Of a stretch of 14,757 bases of DNA, positions 7,024 through 12,613 are shown one piece after another. Source of the stretch: JACRPI01 sp041671005. GTDB taxonomy: Archaea > Nanobdellota > Nanobdellia > Woesearchaeales > DSVV01. The translations under genes and the position numbers were made by a program. The DNA lies in assembly GCA_041671005.1 (NCBI GenBank), contig JBAZCJ010000028.1, positions 1 through 14,757 on the forward strand, given 5' to 3'. Under the pieces are notes generated by a model. The model saw only the letters and a list, made by a program, of their open reading frames with translations, was not told the DNA's origin and searched no databases. Position 1 is the first letter of the stretch, and each line of letters begins with the position of its first letter.

Positions 7024-7281
7024 ATGAGTTATAAATCATATTTTGGATATACTGCAATGGTAATTGGATTAAGTACTATGGGATATTCTAGTTGTAAAGT
7101 TACTGCACCTGTTTTAATAAATGATGCGATTCATATTGTTTCAGAAACAAGACATTTTCCTTCAATAAGGTTAGAAGAAAGAGTATTTCAAGATGCGGAT
7201 TTGGCTACTGTAGCAGTAGGCAGTTTAGTTTTAATGATTGGTTTGGCAACTGTTGGATATAAAAAAAATGAGTCTAAATAA
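7024..7281 (+). CDS. Small two-helix membrane protein
   Basis: An unrecognised 85-aa protein. Hydrophobic segments lie at about residues 8-21 and 59-78, with a polar, partly charged loop between (SETRHFPSIRLEERVFQD) and a basic tail, YKKNESK. The two hydrophobic segments resemble each other (VIGLSTMGY and MIGLATVGY), which suggests an internal duplication. It follows the TctA gene by 24 bp on the same strand. The A/T-rich aaaataaac after the TctA stop is 20-28 nt before its ATG and could be its own TATA element. Proximity hints at a link to the permease, but there is no direct evidence. Its 3' end converges on the DRG gene with 14 bp between stops. Confidence 0.7.
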   Translation: MSYKSYFGYTAMVIGLSTMGYSSCKVTAPVLINDAIHIVSETRHFPSIRLEERVFQDADLATVAVGSLVLMIGLATVGYKKNESK

Positions 7282-7288
7282 AAAAAAC
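7280..7288 (-). terminator. U-tract terminator of the DRG gene
   Basis: On the minus strand a run of eight T (7287-7280) begins 9 nt after the DRG stop codon. Archaeal RNA polymerase terminates at such U-tracts, usually without a hairpin, and none is seen here. Confidence 0.45.
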
Positions 7289-7295
7289 TTTTCCT

Positions 7296-8393
7296 TTATT
7301 TCATATGTAATTCTACAATATCGTTGTCTTGAATAACGTGAGTTAATTTTTGTATTGGCTGTGCATTGAACTTAACAGATGTTCCCCAAATTTTTGCAAA
7401 TCTAAATTTTTCAACAAAATCTTTATGTAACTTAATGCACATATCTTTCAATGTTGAGCCTTTTTTCATAATAAGAGGAACACCCATATCAGCTTTTTTG
7501 CCAATTTGTTTACAATAAATTCTCATTAAATTTAATCTGTCAAAAATTACATCTTTTAATGCTTCTGTGTTGATTTTTTTATCTGCACTGATACAAATAT
7601 CTGGTTTTATTTTTGCTTTAACTGTATTTACTTCTTCAGCAGAAACTGCGTCAATTTTGTTGAGAACTATAATTCCTGGTAAATAATGCTTTGTTCCTTC
7701 AATTATATCAATAAGTTGGTCTGCATTAATGGCTGTTCGTATGACAATGTCAACATTGTTAAGTCGCATTTCTTTACAGATTCCTTCTATAGTTTTATTG
7801 TCTAAATCTGGGCAGAAAACAGTTTTGCCAATACTGATGCCTCCTCTAGTTTTTTTAACTATTTTAACATCTGGTTTTCTTACATTGACTCTAATATTTG
7901 CATCATACACTTCCTGCTTGAGAACATTCAATGCTTCTGGTCTAAATACATCAATAATAAACATAACTAAATCTGCATTCTGCATGACTGCAAGAACTTC
8001 TTTTCCTCTTCCTCTCCCCATTGCAGCGCCTTTAACAATACCTGGAACGTCAAGGACTTGGAGTTTTGCATGTTTGTGTTCAAGTAATCCAGGAATTACA
8101 TTTAATGTTGTGAATTCATATGCTGCAACTGGTGAATTTGCATTTGTTAATGTATTAAGTAATGTTGATTTTCCAGATGAAGGAAATCCAACCATCATGA
8201 CAGATGCATCTCCTGTTTTTCTAACAGAATATCCTTGGCCTTTTGCTCCTCCAGAACTTCGTGCACGCTCTTTATCTTTGAGCATTGCAATTTTTGCTTT
8301 AACTAAACCAATATGGCCTTGTGTACGTTTATTGTATTTAGTATTAGAGAGCTCTTTCTCAAGCTCTATAATATGTTCCATATAATCTGCCAT
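7296..8393 (-). CDS. DRG-family GTPase with TGS domain
   Basis: A 365-aa GTPase of the DRG (developmentally regulated GTP-binding, Obg-related) family, full length for the archaeal form. The order is an N-terminal helical hairpin (1-50), then the G domain with G1 GFPSSGKST (69-77), G2 Thr in FTTL (94-97), G3 DVPG (115-118), G4 NKID (245-248) and G5 SA (269-270). An S5D2L-like insert follows the G3 region (about 150-235), and the C-terminal TGS domain is at about 290-365. The glycine-rich loop KGAAMGRGRGKEV after G3 is typical. DRG proteins act with ribosomes; eukaryotic DRGs need DFRP partners, none of which is seen here. A TATA-like ttataaa (about 8416-8423) is 26 nt before the ATG, so the mRNA is probably leaderless. 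It follows the translation-gene block on the same strand. Confidence 0.96.
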   Translation of the reverse strand: MADYMEHIIELEKELSNTKYNKRTQGHIGLVKAKIAMLKDKERARSSGGAKGQGYSVRKTGDASVMMVGFPSSGKSTLLNTLTNANSPVAAYEFTTLNVIPGLLEHKHAKLQVLDVPGIVKGAAMGRGRGKEVLAVMQNADLVMFIIDVFRPEALNVLKQEVYDANIRVNVRKPDVKIVKKTRGGISIGKTVFCPDLDNKTIEGICKEMRLNNVDIVIRTAINADQLIDIIEGTKHYLPGIIVLNKIDAVSAEEVNTVKAKIKPDICISADKKINTEALKDVIFDRLNLMRIYCKQIGKKADMGVPLIMKKGSTLKDMCIKLHKDFVEKFRFAKIWGTSVKFNAQPIQKLTHVIQDNDIVELHMK

Positions 8394-8432
8394 GATTATA
8401 TAGAAAAGAAAGTGGTTTATAAGAGTTGTGAT

Positions 8433-8452
8433 GAGAGAGCGTATGCTCTCTC
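8433..8452. terminator. Strong 8-bp hairpin between the 66-aa and DRG genes
   Basis: gagagagc (8433-8440) and gctctctc (8445-8452) pair perfectly around a gtat loop, the most GC-rich hairpin in the window. It lies 12 nt after the stop of the 66-aa gene and just upstream of the DRG TATA element. On the minus strand no T-tract follows, so it may protect the mRNA 3' end or act as a regulator site rather than be a classical terminator. Confidence 0.45.
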
Positions 8453-8463
8453 TTTACTCTTTT

Positions 8464-8664
8464 TTATTTCGTAAACATTTTATACAATGGTCGTATTGCG
8501 AATACAATTCCTGCTAATGCATACCAATACCAATCTAAATATAATATTGTTGGCCATACTTTTGCAATAAACAATGTAAAAGCAACCACAGACCATTTAA
8601 CGAGTTTATAATCAAGCCAATTTAATTTTTTTATTTTTTTGTCCATCCATTTACCATAGCACAT
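8464..8664 (-). CDS. Small Trp-rich membrane protein
   Basis: An unrecognised 66-aa protein with two membrane helices at about residues 22-41 and 46-60, a basic cytoplasmic N-terminus (MDKKIKKLNWLDYKLVK) and a basic C-terminus (RPLYKMFTK), so both ends are predicted inside. Six Trp is high for its size. The start at 8664 is set by a good Shine-Dalgarno sequence (aaggtgat, just upstream), which also argues that it is translated; the internal Met7 lacks one. It follows aIF2 gamma by 55 bp and may be read from the same mRNA or from a TATA-like tataaata near 8705. No function can be assigned. Confidence 0.72.
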   Translation of the reverse strand: MCYGKWMDKKIKKLNWLDYKLVKWSVVAFTLFIAKVWPTILYLDWYWYALAGIVFAIRPLYKMFTK

Positions 8665-8666
8665 AA

Positions 8667-8674
8667 TATCACCT
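8667..8674 (-). promoter_or_regulatory. Shine-Dalgarno sequence of the 66-aa gene
   Basis: On the minus strand aaggtgat precedes atg by a few bases. The same GGTG core occurs before lemA. It supports the start at 8664 and the reality of this short gene. Confidence 0.65.
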
Positions 8675-8719
8675 TTTTTAGGTTATTATAGAATTAATTA
8701 TATTTATATCTTCTGTTCT

Positions 8720-10003
8720 TTATTGGTTATTCTTAATTATTCCATAGCCAATTAATCTGAATCTGTTACCTATTCTTCTAGAAATTGTAATTCGTGATCC
8801 TGTTTCACAGCAGACAGGTACTTTTAATTTGCATGTAACTATATTCTTTGTAAGTTTTAATACAACTCCTACAGTTACTGCTGAATTTACGTTTAACATT
8901 AATGGTTCGTGGAGTTTTACTGGTTCAACAATTAATTCTTCTTTGCTGCCAACAACTCGTTCCATGAGATGGACTTCTAATTCAAGATTGTATAATACTG
9001 GAGGAAGTTTTCCTGGATGACCTACAACATTTCCTGTTAAAACATCTGATTTGACAATCGAAGGATCAAGTGAGGTTAATAATGCAATAGAACCCCCTGG
9101 TTTTGCAATTTCTAATGGACTGCTTCCAGTCATTAAACTAATTATTTTTGTTTTTAATGGCTTGTGAACTTTTTGATTACGTTCTTCTACGAAATATCCA
9201 GGTCGAATTTCAATTTCGTCGCCTACTTTGAAACAGCCTTGTACAAGTGCTCCGCCAATAACTCCTCCTCTCATAGTTTCAATTTTTGATCCAGGTTTGT
9301 TAATATCAAAACTTCGAGCAATAAACATTTTAGGGTCAATTGAAGGGTCCCTGGTTGGCGTTGGAAAATATTCTTGAATTGCTTCAAGTAATACATCAAC
9401 ATTTACTTTATGCATTGCAGAAATTGGAATAACTGGTGAATTGTCATATGCTGTTCCTTTTAAAAATTCCTTTAACTGCTGATAATTTTTCATTAATCGT
9501 TCTTTATCGACTAAGTCAATTTTATTTTGTACAACAATAACATTTTTTATTCCAAGAATTTCTAATGCTTGTAAATGTTCTCTGGTTTGGGGTTGTGGAC
9601 ATTGTTCATTTGCTGCAATTAATAAAAGTGCACCATCAATAATTGTTGCTCCAGCAAGCATTGTTGCCATAAGACTTTCGTGACCAGGTGCGTCAATTAA
9701 ACTGACAATACGCTGGAATTCTCCTTCTTCTTTTGGATCTGTTGTAAATCCTTTTTTTGTTTTGTAAATTGTTGCATTTGCATATCCTAAACGGATAGTA
9801 ATGCCTCTTTTGATTTCTTCAGAATGTGTATCTGTCCATTTTCCACTGAGAGACTCAGTTAATGTTGTTTTTCCATGATCAACATGACCAAAAAGTCCAA
9901 TATTAAATTCAGGTTGTACTGTATCTGCATGTTCTTTTGTTTTTACTTTTTTAGCAGAAGGTACTTTTTTTACCCGTGGCTTTGGTTCTTTTTTCTCAGT
10001 CAT
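8720..10003 (-). CDS. eif2g: Translation initiation factor aIF2 gamma subunit
   Basis: A 427-aa gamma subunit of archaeal IF2, the GTPase that carries Met-tRNAi to the small ribosomal subunit. A Lys-rich N-terminal tail (1-30) precedes the G domain: G1 GHVDHGKT (39-46), G2 RGITI (66-70), G3 DAPGHE (104-109), G4 NKID (160-163) and G5 SAM (about 195). Two beta-barrel domains follow, ending in the conserved SRRIGNRFRLIGYG. Unlike usual archaeal homologues, there is no four-Cys zinc knuckle between G2 and G3; about residues 81-96 read TKKGFTTDPKEEGEF with no Cys. An ATG at 10015 overlaps the eS6 stop as ATGA, but gagg inside that overlap is 6 nt before ATG 10003, making 10003 the likelier start. 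It is coupled to eS6, a conserved archaeal gene pair. Confidence 0.97.
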   Translation of the reverse strand: MTEKKEPKPRVKKVPSAKKVKTKEHADTVQPEFNIGLFGHVDHGKTTLTESLSGKWTDTHSEEIKRGITIRLGYANATIYKTKKGFTTDPKEEGEFQRIVSLIDAPGHESLMATMLAGATIIDGALLLIAANEQCPQPQTREHLQALEILGIKNVIVVQNKIDLVDKERLMKNYQQLKEFLKGTAYDNSPVIPISAMHKVNVDVLLEAIQEYFPTPTRDPSIDPKMFIARSFDINKPGSKIETMRGGVIGGALVQGCFKVGDEIEIRPGYFVEERNQKVHKPLKTKIISLMTGSSPLEIAKPGGSIALLTSLDPSIVKSDVLTGNVVGHPGKLPPVLYNLELEVHLMERVVGSKEELIVEPVKLHEPLMLNVNSAVTVGVVLKLTKNIVTCKLKVPVCCETGSRITISRRIGNRFRLIGYGIIKNNQ

Positions 10004-10007
10004 ACAT

Positions 10008-10012
10008 GTCCT
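10008..10012 (-). promoter_or_regulatory. Shine-Dalgarno sequence that fixes the aIF2 gamma start
   Basis: The minus strand reads atgaggacatgtatg: the eS6 stop tga is followed by gagga, then 6 nt, then ATG 10003. The first ATG (10015) lies before the motif and would add only four residues. Confidence 0.6.
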
Positions 10013-10443
10013 CATTTAGCAGGTGCTTCAGTCTTTTTTTCTTCAAACAATGGTGTTGTTCCTTGTTTGAGGATGGTTAAATTCACTTGCATAATTTTTT
10101 CATGGATTGTATTTCCGCAGACTGTTTTTCTCTGTCGTGAACCTGGATGGAATTGGAATGGTTTTGTTTTTCTAATTTTGTACTTAAATGGATGTGCTCC
10201 TATCCCTTCTACAATAAGAATTTTTCTTCGTCCAATACCTGAAACGTCTTCTCGCATAGGAAATCCACAATAATCAGAGCCTCCGCTAATTTTGAATTCA
10301 TAACCTGTAAGGTCAATCATTTCTCCTCTGATAGTATCGCCAATTTTTTTTCCATAGAATGCGCGGCTGTTGTCTTCACTTAATTCTTTTTGAATGCATT
10401 TTCCTGTTTTAGGTTCTGCAATAACTACTTTTATACCAACCAT
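10012..10443 (-). CDS. rps6e: Small-subunit ribosomal protein eS6
   Basis: A 143-aa eS6 protein of the 30S subunit, shared by Archaea and eukaryotes. The core signature is intact: ISGGSDYCGFPMREDVSGIGRRKIL (about 52-76), then GSRQRKTVCGNTIHEKIMQVNL (about 100-121). The C-terminal 20 residues (GTTPLFEEKKTEAPAK) form a short charged tail. The start ATG has a purine-rich ggggag about 9 nt upstream. The leader is unusually long for this window (up to about 65 nt from a tataaa at 10531-10536) and can form two small hairpins. The stop overlaps an upstream ATG of the aIF2 gamma frame, so the two are almost surely co-transcribed. Confidence 0.97.
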   Translation of the reverse strand: MVGIKVVIAEPKTGKCIQKELSEDNSRAFYGKKIGDTIRGEMIDLTGYEFKISGGSDYCGFPMREDVSGIGRRKILIVEGIGAHPFKYKIRKTKPFQFHPGSRQRKTVCGNTIHEKIMQVNLTILKQGTTPLFEEKKTEAPAK

Positions 10444-10466
10444 TGTTTCTTTCTCCCCAAGGTTTC

Positions 10467-10504
10467 AATGTCTTTATGACATTTATCTCTCTGAGACACC
10501 TCAG
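10467..10504 (-). promoter_or_regulatory. Structured leader of the eS6-aIF2 gamma mRNA
   Basis: Two inverted repeats lie in the leader: aatgtc/gacatt (10467-10472 and 10478-10483, 5-nt loop) and ctgag/ctcag (10491-10495 and 10500-10504, 4-nt loop). A TATA box at 10531-10536 would start transcription near 10507, so both hairpins would be in the RNA. Some ribosomal-protein genes are autoregulated through such leaders; that role here is a guess. Confidence 0.35.
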
Positions 10505-10527
10505 CGATTAGGTATAACAAGTCATTT

Positions 10528-10537
10528 GTTTATAAAT
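10528..10537 (-). promoter_or_regulatory. TATA element of the eS6 operon
   Basis: The minus strand reads atttataaac-like sequence around tataaa (10531-10536). It sits at the 3' end of the nurA-like gene and the predicted TSS is near 10507, giving a leader of about 63 nt. Confidence 0.45.
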
Positions 10538-10538
10538 C

Positions 10539-11498
10539 TTATTGCATTCTATCTAAAATATCATGTGCATTAAGAGCTGTGTTGAATTCTTTTCCTGCTT
10601 GATGAAAAAACAATGTTTGTAGTGTTTCTTTTTCTTTATTTGAGACTCTTGCTAATTGATCTGCAATTATTAGTCCATAGGGATATCCTATAAATGCTCC
10701 GTCATTTGATATTGAAGTAAGTATTGAAGCATATTCTTTGATATGATCTGTTTTGCTTGTGTGAACTTCTAATCTAAACACATGTTTTGATAATGGATGA
10801 AGTTTTACAAAACTCAGCACTGCATGTTCCTGTGTTGAAAAAAGAGGATAATAACACCACATCCCTTTTTTTTCAAAATTTTGTAATGCACTGATGATGC
10901 TTTCTCCGTTATTGCACAATAATGCGGTTGTTTTGTTTAATCCAATAATTTCTGTATTTATTTCGTATAATTCTTCTAAAGCTTTTTCTTCTATACAATT
11001 AGCAGGTATTAATGAATGGTCTAACACTATAATTCCTTGAATTTCTTTTGCAAAATGAATTTCATATACACTTCTAAACATGTTTGCAACTGTGTTTAGT
11101 TTTGTTCTGGTATCAGAATTTTTTAATAATGGATTGTCTAAAGTAAATGAAGGAAATTGCATATCAAGGTTATAACTTTGTGTTACTATTTCGTTTTGTG
11201 CACTTATTAAAATATACCCTTCCTTTATCTTTTGAGACACACGTATTCCATTTTTGAAACTAATTGCTGCAAACCTCAGAAATTGCAATGAATAATCAGG
11301 TGTTTTGAGTATTTCAGTATTGCCTCCATCAATAAACGTTATTATTTCGTTTGTGTTTTTTGATGTGATTGATATAAAATTTTCTTCACATAATGGGACA
11401 GGAATATATGCTTTGGAAAATGGTTGAAGATATACTACTGGGGTTTCCATTCTTTTCAATGAGATTAATTGGATATCTTCAAGAATTTGTTTGAACAT
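10539..11498 (-). CDS. NurA-like nuclease
   Basis: A 319-aa protein with the landmarks of NurA, the nuclease that works with the HerA helicase and Mre11-Rad50 in archaeal DNA-end resection. The first motif is FIDGGNTEIL (55-64, Asp57, expected metal ligand). A possible middle acidic residue is Glu146; IIVLDHSL (156-163, Asp160) matches the VLDGSL motif, with His replacing Gly; GLNKTTAL (186-193) matches the Lys motif; and GYPYGLIIADQLARVS (271-286) is the C-terminal signature. Overall similarity appears low, so this is a divergent member. No herA, mre11 or rad50 is in the window. Its TATA-like gtttaaat (11520-11527) is 26 nt before the ATG and only 3 nt from the duplicated surface-gene tail. 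It lies 95 bp upstream of eS6. Confidence 0.82.
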   Translation of the reverse strand: MFKQILEDIQLISLKRMETPVVYLQPFSKAYIPVPLCEENFISITSKNTNEIITFIDGGNTEILKTPDYSLQFLRFAAISFKNGIRVSQKIKEGYILISAQNEIVTQSYNLDMQFPSFTLDNPLLKNSDTRTKLNTVANMFRSVYEIHFAKEIQGIIVLDHSLIPANCIEEKALEELYEINTEIIGLNKTTALLCNNGESIISALQNFEKKGMWCYYPLFSTQEHAVLSFVKLHPLSKHVFRLEVHTSKTDHIKEYASILTSISNDGAFIGYPYGLIIADQLARVSNKEKETLQTLFFHQAGKEFNTALNAHDILDRMQ

Positions 11499-11518
11499 GA
11501 AAAATAGAAAGAAAACAG

Positions 11519-11527
11519 TGTTTAAAT
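11519..11527 (-). promoter_or_regulatory. TATA-like element of the nurA-like gene
   Basis: atttaaac on the minus strand is centred about 26 nt before ATG 11498. The upstream BRE position falls at the edge of the duplicated 50-bp tail, so the insertion may have altered or supplied part of this promoter. Confidence 0.45.
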
Positions 11528-11530
11528 GGT

Positions 11531-11580
11531 TTATTCATATCCGACATAGTAATCAGTACCTTCGAGATTTGCTTGGGAGT
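11531..11580 (-). pseudogene. Orphan copy of the surface-protein gene 3' end
   Basis: These 50 bp repeat the last 50 bp of the surface-protein gene (12564-12613) with three mismatches (47/50). Read on the minus strand they encode QANLEGTDYYVGYE followed by TAA, matching the QANLEGTDYCVGYE end of the neighbour, with Cys changed to Tyr. Homology stops at 11580, 5 nt beyond the HEPN stop codon, and no start codon precedes it. It is therefore a gene-end remnant, not an expressed protein. It marks the far side of the MNT-HEPN module. Confidence 0.85.
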
Positions 11581-11585
11581 TAAAC

Positions 11586-11978
11586 TTATTCTTTTAAGAG
11601 CTCTTCTAATTGCTGTAGTATCTTTTTTATTTTTTCAACATTGAGAACGATATAATTTTTAGGGATCATAAATCCTTCATACGAAATCCTATTTCTATAA
11701 TCCCTCATTTGCTGGAGAAATTGTCTTGTATTTTCATCTAATTTATACAAATTTGTTACATAATCAATAAGTTCTTGATGTGCTCCATCTCCTCGCATTT
11801 TTATGCCTTCTTTTAATGTAATTGCTTCGAGGAGTTTGTGAATACTGTCATAATAATCTATTAATGTATTAGTAGGATATTTTTCACAATCTGTTTCGTT
11901 TAATCGTTGAAGCGTAATTTCTGCCATTTGCTTGAGTGATTCTGCTCTTTGTTTATCGGGTTGTATTTTAGTTTTCAT
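11586..11978 (-). CDS. HEPN domain protein, partner of the MNT nucleotidyltransferase
   Basis: A 130-aa all-helical HEPN-type protein. The conserved region is MRDYRNRISYEGF (91-103). In active HEPN RNases this is R-X4-6-H; here Arg95 is followed at the His position by Tyr100, so RNA cleavage by the usual mechanism is doubtful. A basic N-terminal helix and an acidic, amphipathic C-terminal helix (EKIKKILQQLEELLKE) fit the HEPN bundle. The ATG overlaps the MNT stop by 4 nt (ATGA), so the genes are translationally coupled. HEPN-MNT pairs are known as toxin-antitoxin or abortive-infection modules in which MNT may AMPylate a Tyr of HEPN. With the His lost, this pair may instead be a non-toxic complex. 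The class is well supported; toxicity is not. Confidence 0.85.
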   Translation of the reverse strand: MKTKIQPDKQRAESLKQMAEITLQRLNETDCEKYPTNTLIDYYDSIHKLLEAITLKEGIKMRGDGAHQELIDYVTNLYKLDENTRQFLQQMRDYRNRISYEGFMIPKNYIVLNVEKIKKILQQLEELLKE

Positions 11979-12514
11979 TTGTATACTTCTAAAAATCCAC
12001 TCATTACAATCCCATTGATTATATTATTTTTTAACTCTTTTGGATATGTTAAAAAGTTTTCTTTGAAATGAAATTGTATTTTTTTTGCAAATATTTTCTC
12101 ATATTTTGTGATATTTATCTGCTCTTCTTTACACTCAACAAATAAATCAATATCACTACTTTCTACATCTTCTCCTCGGCGATAACTACCAAACAAAACT
12201 ATTACTTTTGGTGCTAATTTTTCCTCGAGATATTCTATAATCCCAGATTCTTGAACAGATTTAAGATTATACAATACTTTAGCTGTTTTAAATTTTTTTG
12301 CATCTCTATTTGCTGTATATAACGGGAATTTTCTTTGTCCTTTTTTTTCTATTGTTTCAAAAATAAGTCCTGCTTTCATTAAACAATCAATATTATGTTT
12401 GATAGAAGTATGGGCAATTTCAATATTTCTGCTTATATCTAAAAGGTAATGTGCTTTTGTTGGTGTTTGAAAAAAAACAGCAATTGTTTTTTCCATACTA
12501 CTTTTTTGTAACAT
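11975..12514 (-). CDS. MNT-type nucleotidyltransferase with N-terminal winged helix
   Basis: A 179-aa fusion of a winged-helix DNA-binding domain (about 5-70, with recognition helix TSIKHNIDCLMKAGLI) and a minimal nucleotidyltransferase of the pol beta superfamily (about 98-179). The catalytic motif is VLFGSYRRGEDVESSDIDLFVE: Gly109-Ser110 and the metal-binding Asp121 and Asp123 are intact. In MNT-HEPN pairs it acts as the antitoxin or modifying subunit. The DNA-binding domain suggests it also represses its own promoter. A TATA box (12538-12546) is 26-27 nt before ATG 12514, so the mRNA should be leaderless, and a 16-bp palindrome covers the start. An internal ATG at 12496 (Met7) is possible but has no support. 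It lies 49 bp downstream of the surface-protein stop. Confidence 0.9.
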   Translation of the reverse strand: MLQKSSMEKTIAVFFQTPTKAHYLLDISRNIEIAHTSIKHNIDCLMKAGLIFETIEKKGQRKFPLYTANRDAKKFKTAKVLYNLKSVQESGIIEYLEEKLAPKVIVLFGSYRRGEDVESSDIDLFVECKEEQINITKYEKIFAKKIQFHFKENFLTYPKELKNNIINGIVMSGFLEVYK

Positions 12515-12522
12515 ATGTTACA
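12507..12522. promoter_or_regulatory. 16-bp palindromic operator candidate at the MNT start
   Basis: tgtaacatatgttaca is a perfect palindrome spanning the MNT start codon and the predicted leaderless TSS. A further half-site, tgtaat (12527-12532), lies exactly 20 bp from tgtaac (12507-12512), about two helical turns on the same face. Binding here by the winged helix of the MNT protein would block initiation. Confidence 0.55.
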
Positions 12523-12537
12523 TAAATGTAATGCCCC

Positions 12538-12546
12538 TATATAAAT
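12538..12546 (-). promoter_or_regulatory. TATA box of the MNT-HEPN operon
   Basis: The minus strand reads atttatata. It lies 25-33 nt upstream of ATG 12514, predicting a transcript that starts at the ATG. It is inside the repeat-bounded cassette, so the module brings its own promoter. Confidence 0.6.
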
Positions 12547-12563
12547 CTTTTTATTAAAAATAT

Positions 12564-12613
12564 TTATTCATATCCAACACAGTAATCAGTACCTTCGAGA
12601 TTTGCTTGGAAGT
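12564..12613 (-). repeat. 50-bp direct repeat, copy within the surface-protein gene
   Basis: This is the parental-looking copy of the repeat at 11531-11580: same orientation, 47/50 identical. It includes the stop codon and codes for the last residues of the surface protein. Identity ends abruptly at 12613/11580, and on the other side one base beyond the stop codon. Confidence 0.85.

Larger units (their letters stand above)
11531..12563 (-). mobile_element. Candidate MNT-HEPN cassette bounded by 50-bp direct repeats
   Basis: The unit between the two repeat copies (period 1033 bp) contains exactly a promoter, a MNT gene, a HEPN gene and one repeat copy. This is what insertion at the 3' end of the surface-protein gene with regeneration of that end would leave. 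No integrase, transposase or terminal inverted repeats are visible, so any mobility would be supplied in trans or be recombination-based. The alternative is loss of the 5' part of a tandem surface-protein paralogue. Confidence 0.4.

Noticed and set aside
7729..8385. 218-aa open frame on the plus strand opposite the DRG gene
   Set aside because: It is antisense to a well-conserved GTPase, has no promoter or Shine-Dalgarno signal, and its hydrophobic composition is what the complement of that gene would give.
9875..10273. 132-aa plus-strand frame opposite aIF2 gamma and eS6
   Set aside because: It spans the ends of two conserved genes in antisense and has a Phe/Cys-rich composition derived from Lys/Glu-rich sense codons.
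11531..12613. Transposon or IS element as the explanation of the direct repeats
   Set aside because: No transposase or terminal inverted repeats are present, and a 50-bp duplication is far longer than a usual IS target-site duplication.
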